The notes beneath the pieces are model-generated. The model searched no databases, was not told the DNA's origin, and was given only the letters and a program-made list of their open reading frames with translations. Source: Polaromonas sp. (lineage in GTDB: Bacteria; Pseudomonadota; Gammaproteobacteria; Burkholderiales; Burkholderiaceae_C). From it: DNA of 64,000 bases. Position 1 is the stretch's first letter; every line of letters starts with the position of its first letter. The position numbers and the translations under genes are program-made. The DNA lies in NCBI GenBank assembly GCA_028291985.1, contig JAQGNE010000063.1, forward strand, positions 83,135 to 147,134. The letters run 5' to 3'. Positions 38,096 through 46,779 of this stretch are shown piece after piece.

Positions 38096-40231
38096 ATGCC
38101 TGGCTCTTCAGACTTTCCGGTGGCCGCAGCTGCCAATAGCGCGCTGTTGAAGCTGTCTGGCCGACTCTTTGGCAGCTGGGTTCACCACCTGTCGCCGGCC
38201 AGCCTGCGTGCTGACGCCGTGGCCGGCCTCCTGGGGGCGGTGCTGGTGTTGCCGCAAGGCATTGCCTTTGCCACGCTGGCCGGCTTGCCACCGGAATACG
38301 GGCTGTACACCGCGGTCATCCCCTGCATCATTGCCGCCCTCTTTGGTTCCAGCTGGCATGTGATGTCCGGCCCGACCAATGCCAACTCGCTGGCGCTCTT
38401 TGCCATGCTGTCACCGCTGGCCGCCGCCTTCAGCCCGGCCTATATTCAGCTGGCGCTGGCGGTCACCGTAATGGTCGGCATCATGCAGTGGCTGATCGGC
38501 GCCCTTCGGCTGGGCTTGCTTGCCAACTTCATTTCGCCGACAGTCCTGTTTGGCTTCACCTCCGGCGCAGCCCTTCTGATTGCGGTGCATGCGCTGCCAG
38601 ACCTGCTTGGCTTGCCAGGCGCCAGCGGGCACAGCGCGGCAGCGGTGCTGGGCCATGTGCTGGGCCTGCTGCTGTCGGCGCAGCCGGCGGCCCTGGCGGT
38701 GGCCGGCATCACGCTGGCAAGCGCCATGCTGCTGCGGCGCTGGCGCCGCAACTGGCCTTACATGCTGCTGGGCCTGACGGCTGGCACCGTGGCCGCATGG
38801 GCCTGGGGCCAGTGGCCGGGTGGTGCCAGCGCGGCCGCATATGCACCGCTGCGCACCGTCGGGCAGGTACCTGCGCCGTGGCCACATTTTGCAGTGCCGC
38901 AGATCAGCTGGGCGCAGGCGTCCGATCTGCTCGGGCTCGCGTTTGCCCTCACCATCGTGGCGCTTGGCCAGGCCATCTCGATTTCCAAAACAGTCGCTCT
39001 GCGTTCGGGCCAGCGCATCGATGCCAACCGCGAGTTTCGCGGTCAGGGCCTGTCCAACATCGTGGGCGGTTTTTTCTCGTGCTATGTGTCCTGTGGCTCC
39101 ATGAACCGGTCCATGCCCAACCTGGAAGCCGGCGCACGCACGCCGCTGGCTGCCGTGTTCTCGGCGCTGCTGCTGTTGCTACTGGTCGCGGTCAGCGCGC
39201 CGCTGCTGGCGCTTATCCCGATGGCGGCACTGGCAGCGCTGCTGCTGCTGGTGGCCGTGGCGCTGCTGGACTTTGCCCGCTGGCGTCAGCTGTTTGACTT
39301 AAGCCGCTCCGACTTCGGCGTCGCCCTCGCAACCATGGCTGCCACCCTCACCCTTCGCCTGGAGGTCGCCATCCTGCTGGGCATGATCCTGTCGCTGACG
39401 TCGTTTTTGTTACGCACCTCGCGCCCGGCCATGCGCACCATGGGTTTTGACAGCCGTGGCCCGGAGCGGCAATTCGTGATTCTGGAAGATGAGCACAGAG
39501 ACAGCGAGCCGGGCAGCTTTCTCCAGCCTGCGCAAGAGGGGATCAAGCGTGTTTCCAAGCAGCGGCCGCGGGACGCCCATTGCCGGACCGCAGGCGTGCC
39601 CTTCGACACCTCAGGACGAACGGATTCCCTGTCGGGTTTCAACGGACGCAGCGAAGGGCCGCCCCGGGCAAGTCCAGCCTCCTCGGGGGGCATCCTTCGA
39701 CAGGCTCAGGACGATCGGGTAATAGCAGTGGGGAGCGTGGGGGCCACATTCCTTCCAGAGTGCCCGCAGCTCAAGCTGCTGCGCATGGAAGGCGAGGTCT
39801 ACTTCGGCGCGACGCAGCATGTGGCTGACATCCTGCATGCGCTGCGCAGCCAGAACCAGCCGCAGCTGCATCTGCTGGTCATGGGCAAAAGCATGAATTT
39901 CATCGACTTGGCGGGTGCTGAACTGTGGGAGGCAGAACTGGCGGCGCGCCGCGCGATGGGTGGTGATCTGTACTTTCACCGGCCGCGGCCAGAGGTGATC
40001 CGGATGTGGCGCAAGACCGGCTTCACTCGGCTGCTGGGGCCGGAGCATCAGTTTCCCGACAAGCGCACCGCCATCACCACCATTTTTGGCCGGCTGGACC
40101 CGGAAATCTGCAGACGCTGCACCGCCCGTATCTTTTGGGAATGCCAGACGGTGCCCGGTCCCGAGACACTGCCTTCGTCGCTTTCTGCAGACATCACTCC
40201 CACCAATAACCCGAGCGCCAGACCTCATTGA
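38096..40231 (+). CDS. SulP family anion transporter with STAS domain and repeat-filled linker
   Basis: SulP proteins carry sulfate, bicarbonate or dicarboxylates. The 711-residue product has about 12 membrane segments with the family motifs LGAVLVLPQGIAFATLAGLPPEYGLY, HVMSGPTNANSLALFAM and the conserved SISKTVALRSGQRIDANREFRGQGLSN and GSMNRSMPNLEAGARTPLAAV (in parts, residues 90-360). A C-terminal STAS domain (about 560-670) has LLRMEGEVYFGAT and DLAGAELWEAEL. Between them, about residues 485-553 derive largely from dispersed repeats (GPPRASPASSGG, ILRQAQDDRVIAVGSVGA). The frame is intact. Substrate unknown. Confidence 0.9.
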   Translation: MPGSSDFPVAAAANSALLKLSGRLFGSWVHHLSPASLRADAVAGLLGAVLVLPQGIAFATLAGLPPEYGLYTAVIPCIIAALFGSSWHVMSGPTNANSLALFAMLSPLAAAFSPAYIQLALAVTVMVGIMQWLIGALRLGLLANFISPTVLFGFTSGAALLIAVHALPDLLGLPGASGHSAAAVLGHVLGLLLSAQPAALAVAGITLASAMLLRRWRRNWPYMLLGLTAGTVAAWAWGQWPGGASAAAYAPLRTVGQVPAPWPHFAVPQISWAQASDLLGLAFALTIVALGQAISISKTVALRSGQRIDANREFRGQGLSNIVGGFFSCYVSCGSMNRSMPNLEAGARTPLAAVFSALLLLLLVAVSAPLLALIPMAALAALLLLVAVALLDFARWRQLFDLSRSDFGVALATMAATLTLRLEVAILLGMILSLTSFLLRTSRPAMRTMGFDSRGPERQFVILEDEHRDSEPGSFLQPAQEGIKRVSKQRPRDAHCRTAGVPFDTSGRTDSLSGFNGRSEGPPRASPASSGGILRQAQDDRVIAVGSVGATFLPECPQLKLLRMEGEVYFGATQHVADILHALRSQNQPQLHLLVMGKSMNFIDLAGAELWEAELAARRAMGGDLYFHRPRPEVIRMWRKTGFTRLLGPEHQFPDKRTAITTIFGRLDPEICRRCTARIFWECQTVPGPETLPSSLSADITPTNNPSARPH
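39600..39744. repeat. Nested composite of two repeat families inside the SulP gene
   Basis: An 84-bp-family unit begins at gacgcagcgaagggccgccccgg (39646) and resumes as gggagcgtgggggcc (39730-39744). It is split by a copy of a second repeat, cttcgacaggctcaggacga (39694-39713). Another copy of that second repeat, cttcgacacctcaggacgaa, lies at 39601-39620. The reading frame of the first family is the same as in metX. Confidence 0.85.
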
Positions 40232-40278
40232 CCGGATAGGGTGGCGCGGTAATGCTGGCGTCAGCAGGCCGATGGTCA

Positions 40279-40302
40279 CATCGGCATCGGCATCGGCATC
40301 GG
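40279..40302. repeat. Four tandem catcgg hexamers
   Basis: catcgg occurs four times in a row in the leader region between the SulP gene and psd. Such a tract could slip in length; no function is apparent. Confidence 0.8.
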
Positions 40303-40424
40303 CAGCCGCGCGCGCCGCCGCCTGCAGGGCCTGCGCCTTCTCTTACAGCTGCTTGCGCCTGGCAAGCCGCGGGGCGCATACCGCCGTCTATAGAATCGAA
40401 ATCCCAACACTCCTGCCTGCGCCT

Positions 40425-41276
40425 GTGTCCGACCGCTTTTCTGTTCTGCCGCAATACATCATTCCCAAACAGGCGCTGACCTCATTTGCCGGCTGGGTGT
40501 CCTCGCGCAAGCGGGGCCGGGTGACCACGGAGATTGTCCGGCGCTTCGTGCTCAAGTACCAGGTGAACATGGACGAGGCCGTCAACGCGGACATCGCCAG
40601 CTACCTCACCTTCAATGATTTCTTCACCCGGGCGCTCAAGCCTGGCGCCCGGCCGATAGCATCGGCAGACCTGGTCTCGCCAGTGGATGGCGCCATTAGC
40701 CAGTTCGGCCCCATCACCGGCGACCAGATCGTGCAGGCCAAGGGCCACAACTATTCCATCACTGCCGTCGTTGGCGGTGACCCGGTGCTGGCAGCGCAAT
40801 ACGAGCACGGCAGTTTTGCAACGCTTTACCTGAGCCCCAAGGACTACCACCGCATCCACATGCCCTGCGATGGGCTGCTGAAGCGGATGATCTATGTGCC
40901 AGGCGACCTGTTCTCGGTCAATCCGCTGACGGCGCGTGGCGTGCCCGGCCTCTTTGCCCGCAATGAACGGGTGGTCTGCGTGTTTGAATCCGAGCGCGGC
41001 CCCTTCGTGCTGATTCTGGTGGGTGCCACCATCGTCGGCAGCATGGCCACGGTATGGCACGGCGTGGTCAACCCGCCCAGAGGCAAGGTGGTTCGCAGTT
41101 GGGACTACCCCTCAGACCGGCCTGCAATCGCCATCAAAAAGGGCGAGGAGATGGGCCGGTTTTTACTGGGGTCGACAGTGGTGATGCTGTTTCCAGAAGG
41201 CCCATTGAAGTTCAATCCCGAATGGGCGCCAGGCAGGGCTATCCGGTTGGGCGAGGCGATGGCCAACTACGCTTGA
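40425..41276 (+). CDS. psd: Phosphatidylserine decarboxylase proenzyme
   Basis: Psd converts phosphatidylserine to phosphatidylethanolamine and self-cleaves at a Gly-Ser bond to form its pyruvoyl group. The 283-residue product from GTG 40425 has YLTFNDFFTRALKPGARPI, SPVDGAIS, YLSPKDYHRIHMP with the conserved His, and the cleavage motif LGST at 248-251 (Ser250). It is the normal bacterial length, so the long upstream extension of the frame is rejected. It is a membrane-associated lipid enzyme standing alone here. Confidence 0.95.
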   Translation: MSDRFSVLPQYIIPKQALTSFAGWVSSRKRGRVTTEIVRRFVLKYQVNMDEAVNADIASYLTFNDFFTRALKPGARPIASADLVSPVDGAISQFGPITGDQIVQAKGHNYSITAVVGGDPVLAAQYEHGSFATLYLSPKDYHRIHMPCDGLLKRMIYVPGDLFSVNPLTARGVPGLFARNERVVCVFESERGPFVLILVGATIVGSMATVWHGVVNPPRGKVVRSWDYPSDRPAIAIKKGEEMGRFLLGSTVVMLFPEGPLKFNPEWAPGRAIRLGEAMANYA

Positions 41277-41574
41277 GGCTTGCGCCACAAGCTGGGGCAG
41301 GTTTAAAGCATTGTCTCCAGCATCTCGTCCCATTTTTCGATTGGCGGTGGTTTTGGACAAAAGCACGGGCCAAATATTTCGCCCGGATGAACCGTCATCG
41401 AGCCTTTCTTGCGCTTCACTTTCACCAGAATTTCGCTGTTCTGGCGCCACACGACTGCACAGCAGCCTACCCTGTAGCTTCTTCTGGAGCAGAAAATCTC
41501 TGGCGACAGTCGCCAGGCAAACTTCCTTCGACGCTGCGGTCGCCATGCTCATGCAGTGAATTGCTGCCAGCGCT
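41277..41574. other. Gene-free stretch between psd and the DUF72 pseudogene
   Basis: About 300 bases. A minus-strand frame reading MTVHPGEIFGPCFCPKPPP near 41400-41320 looks protein-like, but it has no start context and I do not recognise it. Nothing else stands out. Confidence 0.4.
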
Positions 41575-42384
41575 TTACAACTTGAGCCGTTCCAGCAAAG
41601 CCAGGGCCGCAGCAGGCGCACGCTCCTTTGCGCCATTGATGAAGTAAACGAAGACATCGCGCGGCCCCGGCCCAGGCTGCGCGGATTCCAGCGATGGCAA
41701 GTCTTGTGGCGACGCGCCTGATGACCAGTACTTCACCCTTTCGGACCACGCATCCAGCGCCGCAGGCTCATAGCCCGTCTCGACATCGGCGTCACCCAAC
41801 ATCATCCGTGCCTAAACGAAGTCCGATGTCAGATCCGCAAACGACGGGAAATTGTCGGCAGCGGTAAATACGGTTGCCACGCGGTAGCGCCTGGCCAGCG
41901 AAAGGTAGTCGGTGCTCAGGGAACCTTCGTTGCGCACATCCACCACATGGCGCAGCCGTCTGCCGTCTGCCGTCTGCCGTCTGCGGCAGCAGTGCCAGGA
42001 AGGCCTCGAAGTCTTCGGCATCAAATGTTGTGCCCGCCATGAACTGCCAGACGATGGGCCCGAGCTTGGGGCCGAGTTCGTGATGCCGCTTTCCATGATT
42101 CGCGTGATGGACGCACGGGATTCAGCAAGCGCACGGCGATGGGTCGCATAGCGGCTGGCCTTGAGGCAGCACGAAGTCATCGGGTGTCTCACGCCGCCAG
42201 TTTTTTGAAAGCTGCCGGGTTTGGGCGTGCCGTAGTACGTGCCGTTGACTTCAATGCTGCTCAGCTGGCGGCTGGCGTACCCGAGCTCTTGGCTTTGGGG
42301 TAGCCCTTTGGGATAGAAGTTGTCGCGCCAGGGCTGATAGGTCCAGCCGCCCACGCTACGCGGATGCGTGCAGCGGACTTGCAC
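41575..42384 (-). pseudogene. DUF72 (YecE-like) pseudogene
   Basis: DUF72 proteins are TIM-barrel-like proteins of unknown function. The start reads RSVGGWTYQPWRDNFYPKGLPQSQELGYASRQLSSIEVNGTYYGT (in parts). Compensating small indels then garble the section near 42200-42170, a one-base loss occurs near 42085 and a seven-base gain at 41956-41983, and an in-frame TAG (41812-41814) stands where DFVYARMM is expected. The end, DVETGYEPAALDAW then RDVFVYFINGAKERAPAAALALLERL, is intact. Several independent lesions make it a clear pseudogene. Confidence 0.87.
41956..41983. repeat. Four tandem 7-base units (ccgtctg) in the DUF72 pseudogene
   Basis: ccgtctg is repeated four times. Three copies would keep the expected reading QTADGRRLRHVVDVRN, so the fourth is a +7 expansion. 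With the earlier one-base deletion the net change is +6 and the frame returns. Confidence 0.85.
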
Positions 42385-42618
42385 GCGCTGTCGCTGCTGC
42401 GGTTGCCGGGGACGCTGTTGATGGGTTTCATGAGGACAGGTTATTGGCGAAAAGAGCCATCATCGGCCGGTCTGATCAGGCCGGGCCGCAGCAACTTCGG
42501 GCATGGGCTGCATGTGGCGCTGGTTCTGTGGGAAGCGTACAGTAAGCGGTTCGCTTGCGCCGCCTACGCTGCCATCGCCTTTGAATCACCTTCTGAATCT
42601 ACCTTCTGGAGCTCAGCC

Positions 42619-44094
42619 ATGAACGCCCCCTTGCACCGTGAAATTCCAGCCGCTGTTCTCGACGCCGACCAGGCGCTTTCCCAGGTCAGCAGCCAGTGGG
42701 ACAACGATATCGTCAAGCAGATCACCAACTACATCGGCATACCCGCAAAGTCGCCTACCTTTGACAGCGACTGGGCCCGGCACGGCTTCATCGACACGGT
42801 GATGCGCAATGCCGCAGCCTGGGTCGAGGCGCAAAAAGTCGAAGGCCTGTCGCTGGAGATTGTCCGACTTGAAGGCCGCACGCCGGTGCTGTTCTTTGAG
42901 ATTCCGGCCACGCGCGCAGACTCGACGCAGACGGTGCTGATGTATGGCCACCTCGACAAGCAGCCCGAGTTCAATGGCTGGCGCAGCGACCTTGGTCCCT
43001 GGACGCCGAAGTATGAAGACGGCAAGCTCTACGGCCGCGGCAGTGCCGATGACGGCTATGCGGTTTACGCCAGCATCGCGGCCGTGCAAGCGCTCAAAAG
43101 CCAGGGCACAGAGCATCCACGCATCGTTGGGCTGATCGAAACCTGCGAGGAAAGCGGCTCCTATGACCTGCTGCCCTATGTCGATGCGCTGCGCAGCCGG
43201 CTTGGCGATGTGGCGCTGGTGGTGTGCCTGGACTCAGGCGCCGGCAACTATGACCAGCTCTGGCTGACCACCAGCCTGCGCGGCAATGCGGCCGGCGTGC
43301 TGAAGGTGGAGATACTTACCGAGGGTGTGCACTCGGGCGATGCCAGCGGCCTGGTGCCGTCGAGCTTTCGCATCATGCGGCAGGTGCTGGACCGGCTGGA
43401 GGACAGCGCCACCGGGCGCCTGCTGCCGCAAAGTTTCCACTGCGAAATTCCAGCTGACCGTCTGCTGCAGGCTCAGGCCACCGCCAAAATCCTGGGCGAC
43501 GAAATCTACAAGCGCTTCCCCTGGGCGCACTATGACTGCGAGGGCTCCAGCATGCTCGCCCTGCCGACCACCACCGACCCGGTTGAGGCGCTGCTCAACC
43601 GCACCTGGCGGCCCACACTGAGCGTCACCGGCGCGGAAGGCTTTCCGGCGCTGAAGGACGCCGGCAATGTGCTGCGGCCGTACACCGCGTTCAAGCTGTC
43701 ACTGCGCTTTCCGCCATTGATCGATGCCGGCGCCGCGGTGCAGGAGCTGAAGACCCTGCTCGAAGACAACGCGCCTTACCAGGCCAAAGTCACCTTTGAA
43801 AGCAACGGCGGCGCTACCGGCTGGAATGCGCCTGGCATGGTGCCCTGGTTTGAAAACGCGCTTAACGACGCCTCGCAAAGCTTCTTCGGCGCACCCTGCG
43901 GCACCATTGGCCAGGGCGGTACGATTCCGCTGATGAACATGCTCAGCAAAGGCTTTCCGAAGGCGCAGATGATGGTGTGCGGCGTGCTCGGACCCAAGAG
44001 CAATGCACATGGCCCGAACGAATTTTTGCATGTGCCCTATGCCAAGAAGCTGACGGCCGCTGTGGCGCATGTGATGGCGCGGGTGCCCGGCTAG
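42619..44094 (+). CDS. M20 family metallopeptidase (dipeptidase-like)
   Basis: The 491-residue enzyme starts at ATG 42619 with ctggag upstream; the open frame further upstream is non-coding. Zinc-ligand motifs of M20/ArgE-type peptidases are present: LMYGHLDKQPEF, YGRGSADDGYAVYAS, ETCEESGSYDL and CLDSGAGN, with a dimerisation domain in the middle (VEILTEGVHSGDASGLVPSSFR) and a final His in KSNAHGPNEFLHVPYAK. It likely hydrolyses dipeptides or N-acyl amino acids in the cytoplasm. Substrate is not predictable. Confidence 0.9.
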   Translation: MNAPLHREIPAAVLDADQALSQVSSQWDNDIVKQITNYIGIPAKSPTFDSDWARHGFIDTVMRNAAAWVEAQKVEGLSLEIVRLEGRTPVLFFEIPATRADSTQTVLMYGHLDKQPEFNGWRSDLGPWTPKYEDGKLYGRGSADDGYAVYASIAAVQALKSQGTEHPRIVGLIETCEESGSYDLLPYVDALRSRLGDVALVVCLDSGAGNYDQLWLTTSLRGNAAGVLKVEILTEGVHSGDASGLVPSSFRIMRQVLDRLEDSATGRLLPQSFHCEIPADRLLQAQATAKILGDEIYKRFPWAHYDCEGSSMLALPTTTDPVEALLNRTWRPTLSVTGAEGFPALKDAGNVLRPYTAFKLSLRFPPLIDAGAAVQELKTLLEDNAPYQAKVTFESNGGATGWNAPGMVPWFENALNDASQSFFGAPCGTIGQGGTIPLMNMLSKGFPKAQMMVCGVLGPKSNAHGPNEFLHVPYAKKLTAAVAHVMARVPG

Positions 44095-44109
44095 GCAAGC
44101 ACGATATTC

Positions 44110-44168
44110 GAGTAAATAGTGCCTCTAGCCCAGGTAATACGCTGGGTAATTGCTATCTTGTTTATAGC
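44110..44168. repeat. AT-rich hairpin repeat, copy 7
   Basis: gagtaaatagtgcctctagccca, a spacer, then gctatcttgtttatagc. It fills the gap between the convergent M20 peptidase and MFS genes. Confidence 0.85.
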
Positions 44169-44186
44169 GACGACCGCCCGGCGCAA

Positions 44187-45356
44187 TTACCCTGGTGCCG
44201 GCCTGCGTTGAACCAGCGCCAGCCAGACCAGCGCCAGTGCGGTAAGCGCCAGCGGCAACAGTGATAAAGCATTGAGCAGCGCCCAGCCTTTGCTCGTGAC
44301 CAGTACGCCCGAGGCCAGCGAAGACAGCGCCAGCACCGCAAAAATGCAGAAGTTGAGTGCGCCCTGTGCCTTGTCCTTTTCTTCCGGGCGGTAGGCGCTC
44401 AGCGCCAGCGTGGTGCTGCCGGTGAACAAAAAATTCCAGCCCAGGCCCAGCAAGAAAAGGGCAAGCAGAAAATCGCGAAACTCGATGCCCGAGAGCGCAA
44501 TCGCGATGCACACCACGTTGAGCGCCAGCCCCACCGCCATGATGGGAAGCGGGCCGAACCGTTTGATCAGATGCCCGGTGAAAAAGCCCGGTGCAAACAT
44601 GCCGATCACATGCCATTCCAGCACAGTGGCCACATCGGAAAATGGCAGGCTGCAGATCTGCATGGCGATCGGCGTGGCGGCCATCAGCAGGTTCATCACG
44701 CCATAGCCGAGCGCGCCTGCGCTGGCCGCGACGATGAAGACCGGCTGCCGCATGATGACGCCCAATGGCCGGCCGCCGGTGGCGTCCTGCCGCGCGGGCG
44801 GCGGCGGAAACTGTATGCAGGCCAGCAGCGCCATCGCCAGCAGCGCCACCGCCGCCAGCGCCAGGTAGGCGCCTGCAAAAGGCACATTCGTCAGGCTGCG
44901 TGTACCCGCTGCCAGATTGGGGCCGGCGATGGCGCCAATCAGCCCGCCTGCCATCACCAGCGACACGGCTTTTTCCCGGCCGGAAGGCAGCGCCAGTTCG
45001 GCGGCTGCAAAGCGGTACAACTGCGCATTGGCGTTGTAGTAGCCGGCAATGACGGTAGCGGCCACCAGCAGCCAGAAATTGCGGCTGTAGGCCGCATAGC
45101 AGCACAGCAACGCAGAGCCTACCGCCACCGCCAGCCCCAGCTGAAACGATGTCTTGCGGCCAAAGCGTTTTTGCGTGCGTGACACCAGGCCGGTCGACAG
45201 CGCCCCGCCCACCACATAGCCCATCACCGGCAGGGTTGCCATCCAGCCGAGCGGCGCCAGATTCAGACCGACCAGTCCGTTGATGGCGATGAAGGTGACG
45301 TTGTTGGTGAGAAAAAGCCCCTGGCAGATCGCCAGCAGCCAGAGGTTGCGGTTCAT
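44187..45356 (-). CDS. Major facilitator superfamily transporter
   Basis: The 389-residue protein has 12 predicted membrane segments. It carries the MFS loop motif after segment 2 in modified form (GLVSRTQKRFGRKTSF) and the corresponding GHLIKRFGPLP in the second half. A gap of basic residues (RQDATGGRPLGV) marks the central loop. It resembles DHA1-type drug or sugar efflux proteins; the substrate is unknown. It lies about 30 bases downstream of DUF805 on the same strand. Confidence 0.9.
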   Translation of the reverse strand: MNRNLWLLAICQGLFLTNNVTFIAINGLVGLNLAPLGWMATLPVMGYVVGGALSTGLVSRTQKRFGRKTSFQLGLAVAVGSALLCCYAAYSRNFWLLVAATVIAGYYNANAQLYRFAAAELALPSGREKAVSLVMAGGLIGAIAGPNLAAGTRSLTNVPFAGAYLALAAVALLAMALLACIQFPPPPARQDATGGRPLGVIMRQPVFIVAASAGALGYGVMNLLMAATPIAMQICSLPFSDVATVLEWHVIGMFAPGFFTGHLIKRFGPLPIMAVGLALNVVCIAIALSGIEFRDFLLALFLLGLGWNFLFTGSTTLALSAYRPEEKDKAQGALNFCIFAVLALSSLASGVLVTSKGWALLNALSLLPLALTALALVWLALVQRRPAPG

Positions 45357-45387
45357 GGACGGCTGCGCTGCCGAGGCGCGTCAACCA

Positions 45388-45744
45388 TCAAGCGGGCTCA
45401 CCTTCTGCCTTGGGATCATCGCCAAAGTTGTTGCTACCGGTATCGCCTTCCTTGACCGCCCAGTACAGCGCGATGATCCAGCCGATAAAGGGCACCAGCG
45501 CCACCAGCAGCCACCAGCCGCTGCGGTTGATGTCATGCAGGCGGCGCACGCCCACGCAAATGCTGGGAAGCACATGCACCAGCGCGACCAGGCTGCTGAT
45601 CAGGCCCATGCCGATGATGCTGTCCAAAATGGTCGCGGCAATCACGATGCCGATATAGATCAGAAAAAACATCCAGTACTCTCTGCGGCGCGCACGGCCG
45701 TCCACGCTGACATAGTTGCGCAGGACTTTCAGATACCAGTTCAT
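45388..45744 (-). CDS. DUF805 membrane protein
   Basis: The 118-residue product from ATG 45744 has the DUF805 start MNWYLKVLRNYVSVDGRARRREYWMF (seen in parts), three to four membrane segments, and VRRLHDINRSGWWLLVALVP, the family's conserved block. An acidic tail follows. Function unknown in the family. The open frame extends to 45864 but those residues are not conserved. Confidence 0.9.
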   Translation of the reverse strand: MNWYLKVLRNYVSVDGRARRREYWMFFLIYIGIVIAATILDSIIGMGLISSLVALVHVLPSICVGVRRLHDINRSGWWLLVALVPFIGWIIALYWAVKEGDTGSNNFGDDPKAEGEPA

Positions 45745-45893
45745 AGCTGCTTTCTCATGTGATGTGTCGAGCCGGCCAACGGGTAGGCCGATGGCGTGTG
45801 GCGCACACTGACCCCACCAGCGGCGCGCGCGCACCGGCATCTTACGTGGGACGCTGGCCTGCATGAAAGCGTAAGCAGGCGCCAGGGGCCGCT

Positions 45894-46676
45894 TCAGTGC
45901 TGCAGCAGTGCCAGAAATGACAGCACTGCCAGCGGTGCTGTTTCAGCGCGCAGCACGCGCGGCCCCAGGCTGACCGGGGCAAACCCGCAGGCGAGGGCAG
46001 CTGCTTCCTCGACCGCGCTCAGGCCCCCTTCCGGACCGCTCAGGAACGTCAGCGCATCCACCTGATCGCCAGCATCCGCATCCGCAAGCGCCTGCGCCAG
46101 CGGCCGGCTGCCGGGTTGCAACGACAGCAGCAGGCGGCTGCCTTCGGGTTCAACCGCCACACCCGCCGCGCCCGATGGCTTGAGCCATTGCACCAGGCTG
46201 CCGGTGTCGTGAATGACGGGCACGCGGTTGCGGCCGCACTGTTCGCACGCTGCTGCTGCGATGCCGCGCCAGTGCGCCAGCTTTTTGTCAGACCGGTCGC
46301 CCTTGAGCCGCAGCACCGAGCGCTCGGCCATCAACGGGCGGATGCTGGCCACGCCCAGTTCGGTCGCTTTTTCGACCAGCCAGTCCATGCGCTCATTGGC
46401 CGGCATGCCGATGGCCAGATGAACGTCGCGGCGCGCCTCGCGGTGGCTGGGGCTGTAGTGGCCGACGATAACCCGCACATCGCTGCGGCCCATGCGTTCT
46501 ATGGTTGCCTGGTAGGCGCCTTCGCTGCCAGCGGTTCCGTTACCGAGGCTGTTGAACAGCGTGATCGAATCGCCGGGCTGCAGGCGCAGCACCTGCACAT
46601 GGCGGGCCGCCTGGTCGGGCAATTCGATGACGCTTTCAGAAACCAGTGCCTGGTCGGTGAAGAAACGCGGGTTCAC
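45894..46676 (-). CDS. rsmE: 16S rRNA (uracil-1498-N3)-methyltransferase RsmE
   Basis: RsmE methylates N3 of U1498 in 16S rRNA. The 260-residue SPOUT-class protein has an N-terminal PUA-like domain (ARHVQVLRLQPGDSITLFN) and a knotted C-terminal domain with KATELGVASIRPLMAERSV, AAACEQCGRNRVPVI, FLSGPEGGLSAVEEA and LGPRVLRAETAPLAVLSFL. Motifs are complete. Confidence 0.95.
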   Translation of the reverse strand: MNPRFFTDQALVSESVIELPDQAARHVQVLRLQPGDSITLFNSLGNGTAGSEGAYQATIERMGRSDVRVIVGHYSPSHREARRDVHLAIGMPANERMDWLVEKATELGVASIRPLMAERSVLRLKGDRSDKKLAHWRGIAAAACEQCGRNRVPVIHDTGSLVQWLKPSGAAGVAVEPEGSRLLLSLQPGSRPLAQALADADAGDQVDALTFLSGPEGGLSAVEEAAALACGFAPVSLGPRVLRAETAPLAVLSFLALLQH

Positions 46677-46718
46677 GGCAGGGCTCGTTCAAGGGAAAAG
46701 CGGTACGCGACTTTGCTG

Positions 46719-46765
46719 TTTGCTACTGAATCTATAGCTATAACCCCTCGTATCAATTGGGCGGA
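46719..46765. repeat. AT-rich hairpin repeat, partial copy
   Basis: gctactgaatctatagc then ...caattgggcgg. Degenerate but with the same order of blocks, between rsmE and the kinase gene. Confidence 0.55.
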
Positions 46766-46779
46766 AGGCCGATTTGACA

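Noticed and set aside
44125..45384. 419-codon minus-strand frame overlapping the MFS gene
   Set aside because: A shifted frame of the transporter; it is not hydrophobic in the expected pattern, whereas 44187-45356 gives a clear 12-segment MFS protein.
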